64,000 nucleotides of DNA from Phorcus lineatus. Taxonomy: Eukaryota > Mollusca > Gastropoda > Trochida > Trochidae. The notes under the pieces were generated by a model. It searched no databases. It was not told where the DNA came from and saw only the letters and a program-made list of their open reading frames with translations. The DNA lies in assembly GCA_921293015.1 (NCBI GenBank), contig OV121081.1, positions 30,693,158 to 30,757,157 on the forward strand. Direction: 5' to 3'. Within the stretch, counting starts at the first letter, position 1. Every line of letters begins with the position of its first letter. Positions 50,385 through 62,100 of the stretch are shown here, piece by piece. The position numbers were made by a program, and so were the translations under genes.

Positions 50385-50938
50385 TTATACATACTAGTAA
50401 CTGGAAGACTGTTAATACATGCATAATATATATTTGTTTGTTTTTTTTATTTAAGAAGATGCCGATAGCTGCATCATAATCATGCAATAACTAAAATCAG
50501 TCGCTCAACTCAACTTACCACAAACCTGATCAATGTATATACCTTTCATATCATCAATACATTTTTATGAAACATTAAATTTTTTTTACTTTCTTTCAAG
50601 ACTGTCAACAAAAAAAGCTTTTTTTGTTTGAAAACGTAATATTGTAATGTAGAGTTGATCATGATGGTTGTACCTTATTAGTAACTAACAAACAATAATA
50701 ATATTATGTATTTTTAGACAAAATGCACTCCTTTTGTTTTGGGTCAAACATTGTAAGAACAATTGACACTGACATAGAACTCAGCTTTTTCTAATTCATA
50801 AACTGTTACAGTGTCTATTTTTTGTAACATGGTATGCTTGTCTAGTACACCAATATGTAATGTGTTCCATATAAGGATCTAAATTATTTACCAACCGTCC
50901 AACAAGAATTGCCATTTTAAGTGTTGGGACCTCTGTAC

Positions 50939-51133
50939 CACAGGCCCTCAGATCATTAAAAAAAATTATTCTATATAATTTTTTTCGAGAACGCCCCCTT
51001 AATTTTAAATTGTACCTCTGTAATAGTATATGGAAGGCCTTTCTATATACTATTAACAGAGGTAAAATTCGATTCAAAAAATATTAATTTTAAGTTTTTA
51101 AAAAAAATTCTTTTAATGATCCGAGGGCCTGTG
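50939..51133. mobile_element. Fold-back MITE (195 bp)
   Basis: The left end cacaggccctcagatcatta is the inverted copy of the right end (…taatgatccgagggcctgtg) with one mismatch. The centre also folds: cctctgtaatagtatatgg faces tatatactattaacagagg. A nested palindrome of this size is characteristic of MITEs. The apparent minus-strand frame across it is a by-product of the fold-back. Confidence 0.65.
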
Positions 51134-51270
51134 CTCTGTATGTCAAGACTATCATGCAATGACGATAAAGTTTAGATTGAAAACAAACCTGAAGATGTTC
51201 ATTGACATTTTTTGAAGAATAGAAGATGTCATTGGGGGAAAAAGAGAGTCTTTTTCAGGACTTCTCACCC

Positions 51271-51900
51271 TTAAAGGCACTAGTGCACGCTTTTACGGTT
51301 TAAATTGGCTATTTTAAGGTTTAAGAGGACTTATGCATTCACTTAAGCTATCTATCGATGCAATGAAATACTTAAAATTCTTTACAATTGACCTGCAATC
51401 AACAATGAAAAAATTTAGACAGCCGCTGTTGGCTTGGACATATAACAAATCTTAGGTTAGCTGTGCACAAAACGGATAAATTATAGACAGTTGAAAGCGG
51501 CTGAACTATTGTTATGTGCAGCTGTTGAATTTACCTAAACTCTGAACTGAGAACAAATAATGAATTATGTTTTATGAAAGCAATGTTGTAAATAAACCGA
51601 TTTAATAACACAACATTAGCATTGCTATTAGATTGACCAAAGCGGCTGCCGTTTCCGCTTTTTTGGTTATAAGCAAAATCTTAATATTTCCGATATCGTA
51701 GTTCATGCGGATTTATTGTAACGTAACATTAAATACTTCCGGCCTTTAAAAATCAACTTTACTACCTGAATTCGTAAATATTTGTTAAATAACTTACGAG
51801 GTAGATTACTTAAGTGAGGCTCTTGAATAACATCGAGAGATATGCAGTATCTGTGCATTCGCTGTGTTTAAGAAATATTGGTGTGCACTAGTGCGTTTAA
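51271..51900. mobile_element. TTAA-bounded non-autonomous DNA element, copy 2 (630 bp)
   Basis: Left end ttaaaggcactagtgcacgc and right end gtgtgcactagtgcgtttaa are inverted copies with two mismatches in 20. The terminus itself contains the palindrome GCACTAGTGC. TTAA at both outer edges suggests mobilisation by a piggyBac-type transposase (inference). Interior homologous to 8043-8582. Confidence 0.7.
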
Positions 51901-51999
51901 AGATGTCTCACAAAAACAAAAATTCTTTTTTATTACGAAAATATGCATTAGTTTATAGTATACTCTTACTATTCACCTAAGGAGGGTCAAACAGTGTGT

Positions 52000-54480
52000 A
52001 TGTTCAAAATAAAGAATATACTATATAGATATGTTACTTTCATGTGAATTCTGCTACTTTATGCCCTTCTTTTGTAATGATGTGAACATATATTTCTATT
52101 GTAAACATTCGTAACTAAACGGTTAAGTACATGAAAAACTATGAAAAAGGTTTAAAATCCCAAATGTCTGAAGAAATATTTCAGGTAATTATAGACCAAA
52201 CACAATTCACAGGTCAGAAGACATATTCAGACGAAAATATATATTCAGGAAATACATAAATGGTAAAATCCACAACAAATTGTTTTACCACATACCAATA
52301 GGATATCCAAAAAAAAATCTTATCAAACAGCAGCTTGAAAATATATCCAAATATGAGATACATCGACACCAAATTATGAACATTACAAGATTATATACAC
52401 AGCTCTTGTCTTGCCTTCATGTAAATGTTCACGTAAAAGACAATCTCATTCAAGAGAAAAAGGGAATATGGACCTTCAAAATTTATTATTTTTTTACTTT
52501 ATGTCCTTCATGTATTATAAGGATGTTTTAAACCTCTCACTCAGGGAACCTGTTCAAAATTACCATCTTTGCAGCAGTGTTATCCCTCATCCAATGGCTC
52601 GGTCAACAGAGCTATAAAGAAGTGTACATCACAATATCCTAAAGGAAGTATACAAATTGAGTTTTTACTTTTCAAGCAAAAAACCATTGCTTGTTAAGAT
52701 ACAATGGGAAAAGTGGATAATGGAGAAGATGTAACAAGATACCATTTTTTTTTTAATAGGATTTCGAAAACCAAGATGAAAAACAACACTTAGCATCGAG
52801 AGTCAACAAATGGAAAAACCAAACATTTTCCTACAGTATGCAACATAAAAAATACCCATCAAAAAGTCATTAAACATAAAACAAAACCATATTTGAATTG
52901 TGATTGAAGACAAACACAAGAGATACCATATCAGATTTGTAAATTACACCTGCAGAAACCATTTTTATTTTGTGTCTCAAAACAAGGCTCCAAGACAAAA
53001 GAAGCAAGAAAACCAATCTTATTTAGACATTCTAAAATAATAATAATATAATAATCTTGAAACTATATAAATGAAACTCGTTTCAAAATGACTTATAAGT
53101 ATGAGACTGTCGAATTTCTTGCTTCTTTCCTCTGACGAAAAAGATAACCATGCCCAACAAAATTTTAAGAAAGGAGGCTGAGAATGAGAGTGAGCGAGAG
53201 ACTTATTGTTTAGCGCAGCTTGAGCAATATTTCTGCCATTAGCCAAGACAAAGAACCATTGTTTAAAGGATATACGTCATAAAAAGAGCCTAAGTTTCTC
53301 AAGCCATAGTGTCTAGTCCTGTTCTTATTGTACAAGAAGATGGTAGTTTGTTATTATTTTTTAAAATTCACTACACAACCAACCACTTATAAAATACTTT
53401 TTTTTTTGGATGCTAAGATTTTTCAGAGAAAGGCCCTTCATTTTCAGTTGACAAAGAATAGAGAAATGCCAAAAGAGACAAAGACTGCTGCAAGAAAGAC
53501 GCATTACAACCGATTTGTCATTAATATCAAATATCATCATCAATTTGCCAATGAAATACCAAGATTAGTTCACAAGGAATATGATCTTGGCCAAGGCTAA
53601 TTTTTTTCAGATTCTGTTCACATCTCATATAATTTGTAAGCATGTGCTTCATAATACTTGAATATATATGATTAAGTCTTGATATTCCACTAAGAAAAGG
53701 CATAAGAACAACAAAATAGGAAAATCCAACGACTTCCATTTGTTTCACAAAACTGGCATTCTTTGCCAATACATCAGCAACAGTTGTCTCCCTTTAGAGA
53801 CATCCTTAAATGAATTGTGAATTAATATTGATTAAACTTTAGAATTATTTGTATTTCTTATTTGTATAACAAAATTTTTTTTAAACAAAACATCAAATAA
53901 GCACTTGGATTTGGATGTTCACTTGAAAATATTTTTTTAAACATCATCCTGATGTAAATAGTTGTGATCTCCAACTTAAATTTGTTTAATTTAAGTGTTC
54001 AATGCAACGCAATAAGAGTCTTCCCACAATATATAAACAGTGGGATGATTTAAAAATAATCAAGGCATTAGTATCTGTATGTGTGGAATAACCTAGAGAT
54101 ATATCAAATTTATTTAATAGTCCGGGACAATGTTTGTGCAAACTGAATATTCTATTTGGATGATGTCATATCAACAAAGCAAGAGAAAAGTAAGCTAAGA
54201 CCACTGAACTTAGTTATCAGGATAGTTATGGGTCAAGATTAGGATTTTTTTAAGCAGTGTAGGCATAAATATTCCTTTAAACCCTTTAGAATGCAGCAAT
54301 TTCTCTTGCTTATACAATGATTTACAAAGTACTGAAGAAATCTTTTTTTAAAATCTATTTGAAAGCCAGACCTTTTGAGGAAAATGTTGGCTCAAAACCA
54401 TGACTACCTTCAAAATCTAAAATCTATAGATTGATTTATTATTCTCTATTCTATTGGGACATTTTAAACTTAGTGACATG
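52000..54480. other. Stretch without recognisable gene
   Basis: Very AT-rich, with poly(A) and poly(T) runs. The frames at 52280, 53019, 53328 and 53527 have biased Lys/Phe/Ile content and no domain. No paralogue elsewhere in the window was noticed. Confidence 0.5.
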
Positions 54481-54727
54481 TCGTCATAAAATACTTTATT
54501 ACCCATATGGTTATTCATAAGCGATGTCATATTTTCAATATGAGCACATGTGCACATATCACTTTTGCCTAGCAACGATTGTCTAAGCGCGAGTTACCGT
54601 ATTTCGTCGTCTGCGACGTCATAAAATCATTGTTCGTGACGTCACTGTAGCGGGTCGTCGGAAGGGAAGGATGCCGTTTTCTGAATATTTCCACGCCTTC
54701 AAAATGGAGTGTAATCGGTAATAAAGC

Positions 54728-54870
54728 AATTATTATCCTCGGAAATGTGTCATATGACTTTTACGAAACTCGTGCAAATTTGTGTATAACCCTCGCTCTC
54801 GCTTGGGTAATACAAAAGTTCACACTCGTTTCGTAAAACTCATATGACACACTTTCTCGGGTAATAATCT
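54728..54870. mobile_element. Fold-back MITE (about 140 bp)
   Basis: The left arm around 54730-54775 (tattatcctcgg…gtcatatgac…ttacgaaactcgtg) is matched in inverse by 54825-54868 (cactcgtttcgtaaaactca…ctcgggtaataat). The hinge is 'ataaccctcgctctcgcttgggta', itself partly self-complementary. The DNA to its left (54.48-54.72 kb) is unusually CpG-rich and may belong to a larger repeat. Confidence 0.6.
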
Positions 54871-56141
54871 CTATGTATAATGAAAAGTTCAATATGACAT
54901 GAATAACGTATGTAGATAAGCACATGTTAATGCCAGAAAAAGGTTAGAATTATGAACTCTGAAATCAATCCAAATCAAGGGGAAGGTGTCACTTTTACCT
55001 GGTGGTATAACCATTGGAGCAGTTTATCCATATCAATATCCATAATATATCCTAAGTTATTATTTCAGGTAAAAGACTACATATTCTTCTGGCATATCTG
55101 AGAGCACAATAGAACCTGAGAAATAACAAGATTGTCAATTTTCTATGTCGTACCGAGGATCTCATGTGTTAAACACAATCAAACTGATAGTGACACCATA
55201 CAGTGTATATATTTACAATCAAAACCAAACTTACACAATTTGAATCCTTTTATCAACATCTAAATGCTCAAGAAATTGGACAATGAAAAGAAAGACGGAC
55301 TGATGGAGCTGTAACACCCCCACTACTTTGTCAATGTGGGTAATAAAAACATCTTTGGTAATAACAATATAAATCTATAAAATAAATCTCTTTTGAAAAG
55401 AACTTCTAAAACATTTTATCTAACAGATTGTTGATATTGTTAATTTTTTTGTTCAAAGCAGTAAGAAAACATCTTTGATATGACTATAAATTATGCTTTT
55501 TGTACATTTTGAATTTTTGAAACTGAATCAATTTTACACTTCTTCCTTGATTTTAGACATAGTATAGTTGTGGAAGCATATAATGGCTTTGACTGAACAT
55601 AAGACAAGTAAAAGGTTGCTTGTAGATTAAAACATTACATTTTTGGGTACAAAAATAAAAAACTTGCCATCGTGAATTTAAATTGCTACAATACAGGCTG
55701 ACATTTCATAAAAATAGTATGAACTAGGCATTGAAAGAATATGTTTTAGGTTACAAAACCATTTTCCTGAAGCTATGTGCTTCTTAAGACTTTTTTACTG
55801 AGAAGAATATTTTTAAAAGGCCCAAAATGACCCGATAAGCTAAAAGAATTAAAGTGATAATAATTGTTTTCACAACATCGTTGCTCATAACCAATATCTT
55901 TATAGATAAAAATGACTTGTAATATATTCTCTGACAAATAAACATCACCTATGATAATGTCAAACAATCAAAATGTAAAATAAAATTGTCAAATTGAGAC
56001 ATACATAATAAATGCAACATGCTTTCCTGAAGCACTAAATTCATCAAAGAACGAAGGAGAGATTACAATTTATGATTTCAAGGTATACAAACAATTCAAA
56101 ACAATATTTTGAACATGGATGTCTTCAGAAGGGTACAAGGA
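54871..56141. other. 3' flank and probable 3' UTR of the RRM-Tudor gene
   Basis: The transcript end must lie here. CATAAA at 56074-56069 and AATATA near 55926 on the minus strand are candidate polyadenylation hexamers. No gene or repeat is recognised otherwise. Confidence 0.4.
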
Positions 56142-56177
56142 TTAGGAATCCAAAATGAGGACCTCTGTGAGCATAGC
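56142..56177 (-). CDS. RRM-Tudor gene, terminal coding exon
   Basis: After a strong acceptor (…ttcttttcctacag) this exon reads AMLTEVLILDS then TAA, in phase 0 with the preceding exon. A CATAAA hexamer on the minus strand at 56074-56069 could be a variant polyadenylation signal. No canonical AATAAA is seen nearby on that strand. Confidence 0.55.
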   Translation of the reverse strand, partial: AMLTEVLILDS

Positions 56178-59100
56178 CTGTAGGAAAAGAAAAATGACTG
56201 ATCAGCTGACAATATTTATGCACAAAAGTTTTGGTAAGTTTTTAAACTTTAAAAATGCTTCTTTGAACTAATCATCATATATGTATTAAACTTTTGGTAG
56301 GTAAAAGGATCAGTTTTGATGAACATTGTAAGATATAACAAAATTCTTATGACTATATTAAAATTATACGATATCTTAACACAAATAATAGCCGATATTT
56401 GAAATTTGGGAATGCTATTGTGTTGCAATATTTACCTCTAAGCTTAAGAACAAAAATCTACTTAGCACAAATATTATGCACACTTTTAGTATAGTTTTGG
56501 CTTTAAATAAAATTTTCCGCCAACAGAATTGTAGTTATATAGATTTTACCAACTTATAAACGAACAATAAATTAAACGTACCCGGCCTACAGGGAGGGTC
56601 TGGATGACCTCGCATTCAACCACACAGTTCTCCAAACTTCCTAGATTGGGCAATCCTTGACCTATGATCATAAAATCATCGATCACAATGAGCCCGCTTT
56701 TAGAGAATTTTTAAAAGAGAGTTCTTAAACATCATTCATAGAAATGATAATAAATTTGTATAGCATTAATAGTATCAAGCGCACTGACAGTATCTATGGA
56801 GAGAACAATATTGCAAATCTTATTTTCAAATTGATGTACTACAACAAAAGCACATCTCATTAGTGTGACTCGAGTAAGAATCGCCACCACCATAGCTAAC
56901 AAATTTAGCAGGACATGTCAGATTTAGGATTTCTCACAGGACATGTCAGATTTAGAAAAACAAGCAAGCAAAAAGCCAAAGCAAAACTTATTCATACCCT
57001 CACGACCAATATACATGTAAAGGCAAATTGCCAATTGGGTTTGCAATGTCCTGACAAGCTAAAGTGGACAGTACTACACTGCAGGGGCCTGTTCCACAAA
57101 GCAGTTGTAGAGTTACAATCAATTGTAGCCCATTCTTTCAACATTGGTTACAATTGATTGTAGCCTTTAAGCCTTCCAATCATTTGAAAGTGTTTTGAGG
57201 AATGGGCCCCTGGTCTTTAGCAACAATGGTGTAATAATCTTGTTTCGACTGTAAGTCTTGTCATAGTGTTCGTGCACCAAGTGGGAGCTCACCTGCCACT
57301 TTGAAGGGCATTACGAGAGGGGGAAGCTCCCAGAAGCGAGAACCAACCATGCAGGTCTCGTGGAACGTGACTCTCTCCACGTTGCCGTAGTCCACGAAGA
57401 ACACCTTGGCTTGCTCCAGAGCCTTCAGACTAGCCTTCAGGATCCAGGCTCTGTACACATAACTCATTATCAGGGATTGGAAGAGATTTTGAATTGCAGT
57501 GCCAACAGGAAATGTTGTAAAGAAAAGGAACAGCAAGCAAATGTCTTACAAATCTTGACACATGATTTTGCATCTTCTCATACCATTGTTGCACCATGAC
57601 TGATCAATGCTGATGATTTGCTTATTTCATATACCCTTATAAACATATTCATCATTCCCTTTCTAATATCAAACTGAAGGGGTTAGAACACTTTTCTATA
57701 TACCTTATAAAACTCAGCCTCTCACCGCTTCGTATATAATAAATTCGAACCCAATGAAAGAGAGAACATTTACTTTGAAATAAGTTTTTCACATTAAGGA
57801 CATACCCTACCCAGAAATAAAAATATTTAGATTTTTATTAAAATGAGCTTGTTTGTAGACCTGAGTGTGCTGAATTAAAAAATCAAATAAAAAATGGGGG
57901 TCACCATGCTCGTTTTCGAGTAAAATCGTGTCGAAAAATGACACTTTTTGTGAAAAAGCCCAAACATATGAATTACCTTTTTTTCCTCATAATTTCTTAA
58001 ATTAGTGAAATTTATGCAAAACTTTAACCGTTTAAGTCAGTTATAGCAGTATTGTTAATCTTAGTCCAAAGAATATTTTTAAATTAACATTAAAATTATT
58101 ATTTTCGAGTATTTTTAGTCAATCAAAATTTCATTTTTAGCATGAAATTTTTATGCATTTTCAAGAAAAATAAATTTCCCAAATTTAGAATTTTTTAAAA
58201 CTTTTATGATATGAACCTGACATTTTAAGAAACTGAAATTCAAAGAAAAAAATGGGGGTCACCAGGGAAAAATCGCGAACTTTTTCTCGTTGAAAATGCA
58301 TATCATCTTGGAGAAAACGCCCACTGCAGCCGCAGCGAGTCTACAATGAGGGCGGTTTTGCTTGAGAGGTGACCTTGTTGACAGGTTGTGTAAGATTGTT
58401 CATGCAACTTGTTTACAAGTTTAAACCCTTAATAGGCTATATCATCAATGATCTTCCACAAATTCTAAAACGATAAACACAACAACGAAGGCTACGTTTT
58501 TCTGCCATGACCCACGAGAATCAAGTTAAAATCTCGCCCTACTAGCTCCATCACTGCATTGAAAAAAACTAACCCACTGCACGCTCGACTTTCAACAGTG
58601 TTTCAGTGTTTATCATAAAATCATTTGACAATATCACATACGCTACTTAGTTTAAATAAGTGTTTCAAATATAAAGAGTTTAACTGCAGAAAAATCTGAG
58701 GGCCAATGCCTGGATATGAAGAAACCACATCAAAACATTGATTACGATACTTCCGCCTAGACTTACTTCGAAATCGTCTTCACTGATATTTTGTTACTTC
58801 AACTTTAAAGACATTTATGCAATAATTTCAGTTTATTGACGAAAATAAACTGTTTTTGTCCGTTGAAAATATTATGTTTATAAACTTGCGCTAAAATATA
58901 CGGTTTTCATCTCGGAACGCTCGAGGCCGGAGCAAGTCTTTCCTTCGAGACAGTGCAAGTGAATTTCATCGGAGTCGATCGCTTAATTTCCACCAAAATC
59001 AAACTCATTCCTTTGCACACTCTATCAAAGTCAATGCGACAGGTGGCAACATTAATTAACATTCAACCACAGTCGGTTTATCAAAAGAGTGCTTGTTTTG

Positions 59101-62100
59101 CGAACCAAGAAAATCAAGAAGATATTAAAAATAATCAGTATCTAAAATCATATAAATTACAGATAATAAAATCCCCTCCCCAACATCAAAAGATATTTGA
59201 AGTATTAACATATTCACAAATACTAAATGACTTCTATTTACTGTGGGGAAAATGAATACAATATTAAATTATAAGATAAAAAAGATAAACCATATTATAT
59301 TGATTCAAATGTTTTGTATCTTTTTTTTCTTTGGCCCTACCAAAATAATCAAATCAACCTATGGTTTGAAATTAATTTATTGAGCAATATTTAACAGCTT
59401 TATTTGGGCAGATTTTCTTTTTACCTGATCTCAGTCTCACATGCTATAACACATAAAAAATAAATAAATTCAAATGTTTTTGTTTTTTTATGTTTTCATG
59501 ATCTTTGGTTTGCTTTAATTAAGCCAGGTTTGCTCAACATCTACATGAAGGGATTCTTTTTCAAAATTATTGACACATTTTGTATTGTTACAAATAAACA
59601 GTTCATATCAGCCTCAGCCAGGTAGCCTTGACAGTGATTAACTTGCTATATTAGTGACACACAAAGTGTTCAAAATTCCAGTTGACATTAATACAGCTGC
59701 ACCATGATCTGCAGCATAAATATGATCATACTGTAAGAGTTATTTGTTATTTTTTATTTTGTTTGCTACAATGCAATGATTGCTAGTAAACAGATACCAC
59801 AGGTACAAATATAAACTTGAAATATTTGATTATGACTGCCTTTTGAGTAAAGTTCACAAATAAATGGAAGCAAAAACATAGTCTGATGATTATTATTTCA
59901 TGCTGGTACCAAACAAACTCTAACATGAGCATCTACATCTAACATAATCTACAAATTTATTAGTCAATCTATGCAACCATAATCACATAAATTCAAAAGA
60001 GGTATTTGATCAGATCAGATGCACTTTATTCATTACCAAAACTTCTTTTGAAAGTGACATATGAAACTATATTATTGATATATTCATGCAATAATGAAAT
60101 CTAAATTATTAACAAAGATAAAAACTTGCATCTCAAGTTTTAAAGGAAATTTGTTGTGTTTGGGGCCAACCTTATACTTTTTTCTGCTAACATTTTCATG
60201 TTTATAAAACAAGTCGTTGTGGCTTTGAATTATTAAGATATTTTTTGCATTAAAGTTGTATGAAAACCTACTGAAAAGATATGCGATCAGTATACATCAA
60301 ATATTCAACATTAAAAAAGATGCACTGTTAAAGATGCTGTTATAATTACTTTATTTCTGTAAGTTATGTGAGGATTTTGAAATAGGGCCTTAATTTCCCC
60401 ATAGATAAATTTTTAAACAGTGTCACCTGATGAGATCTTTTGCCATGATGTTTTCCACATAGGTATTTCCAATCAGAAACTTCACTTGCTACTCATGTAG
60501 CAAAAGTCTCAAATACATTTTCAGAGAACAGATCCTTCAAATATTGGTGCCTCACAACTGATCTCCAAAACAATAATTTATAAAAATTTACTTCAAACGA
60601 AGAAATATTAGCGTAACTGTATCTACATAAATTGACATAGATATAGAGAGAGATATAAGATTTATAAAAATCTATCGGCTTTAATCTAATTAATTTATTT
60701 TATTTATTCATTATTTGTAAGATGAAATAATTTGTTGAAATGATTAATTAATAGTTGAGGATAATACACCTGGGTGTGCACTTCACGTCTCGCAAAATAA
60801 GTTATAGCAGCAATTTGATCTTGACTGACGATTCGACGGCTGCCTACCTCGAATGAAAGGCTTGCGCTGTGGGGTTGTCATGTTTTCGTTGGCCGCATAC
60901 TTGAAATAATTTCCATCAATTCAAAGTGACGTCGCCAGATTTCCGTATGGGGACATATTCTCGAGAAAGAAATTTCTTGTCGATGGTCATGAGAAGGGAA
61001 TCCGAATTTCATGTAGATAATTAATGCAGTAACATTGGGTCAAAACGTGATCAGCTGTACATGTTTGTCGCGCTGATATGGCTTGCATAAATATTTTGTT
61101 GTAAAATCACTTATTCTTCAATCAAACTGAGAATTTATGCTAAATTTTCACATCCAGTATTCAATTCAGCAAGCTTTTGTAAATAAAAAGCTAGTTTCAG
61201 TGACATTGTTCTCATTTTAACTTCCGATTTTCTGAAGTCTGTCGATCAGCTGATGACAGCATGTCTTGTTTATCAACACTGCCGTAGATCGTTTCCATGT
61301 CGTAAATGTCCCGCTTTCATTCATTTAGGAGCGCTCAAATGGGCTTACACAGCGTAACTATGCTATTATTAGGATGGCTGATGATTTCAAGTATTAAGAC
61401 ATACGGTCTTGTAAATTAGATGATTGTCGCAAATTTATTATCGTAACGAACTGCGATGCGCACAGTTCTGCGCAATAGACGTATTTTGATGCGTAGGGTA
61501 TGTCCTTAAATCAGTTATCAAAAAAAGGCTGCTTTTATGCAAGTCACTTATCACTGCCGATAAGACTCTTGATCTAAGCTCTGACCTGTGCCATTCCCCC
61601 TGATAGAGAGCTGCACAGCGCCCAAGACCCTTGGTTTTAGCCAGGTGGTTCTCTGTGTCCTGCAGATCCTTCACCAGGTGCCTCAGGGCGATCTGATTTT
61701 CTCTCTTCTGGAAGTGATAACAAGAGAATTCATCATTATAGACAATAGAGAACAGCTCCCTTACACAGTAATACCAACGACTCCCGAGAGGGTCAAAGAA
61801 GCTTTAGGTACAGTCAGAGCCATTGGTGCTGCAGTTCATCAGGTTAAGCATAGTTTATCATCTCATATCATCTCATTCAAATAATAGATTTTTAGGATGC
61901 AATGAACCTCAACCAAACATCCATTCAATGTCAAAGTTTGTATATACAGGATTTCAGTGTCTTAGTGCTTTTCAGGCTACTTTGTCTTTTGACAAATTTA
62001 TCAGTGTGACTCTCAGTATGACCAGGAAAATCCCCATCAGCTAAGGAGTCTATACACACGGTTTCAGTATTCTTGACCTCTTGCTTCTGAAGAAGAAGAT

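Noticed and set aside
56915-57157. 80-codon plus-strand frame in the Tudor gene intron
   Set aside because: It runs into the fold-back MITE at 57082 and is antisense to the host gene intron. Composition is repeat-derived.
58953-59255. 100-codon plus-strand frame inside the 57.8-61.5 kb element
   Set aside because: No transposase or other motif, low-complexity Gln/Lys/Asn composition, no conserved catalytic residues.
61588-61884. Plus-strand frame opposite the Tudor exon at 61586-61707
   Set aside because: It is the antisense shadow of a real exon whose minus-strand reading fits the Tudor family.
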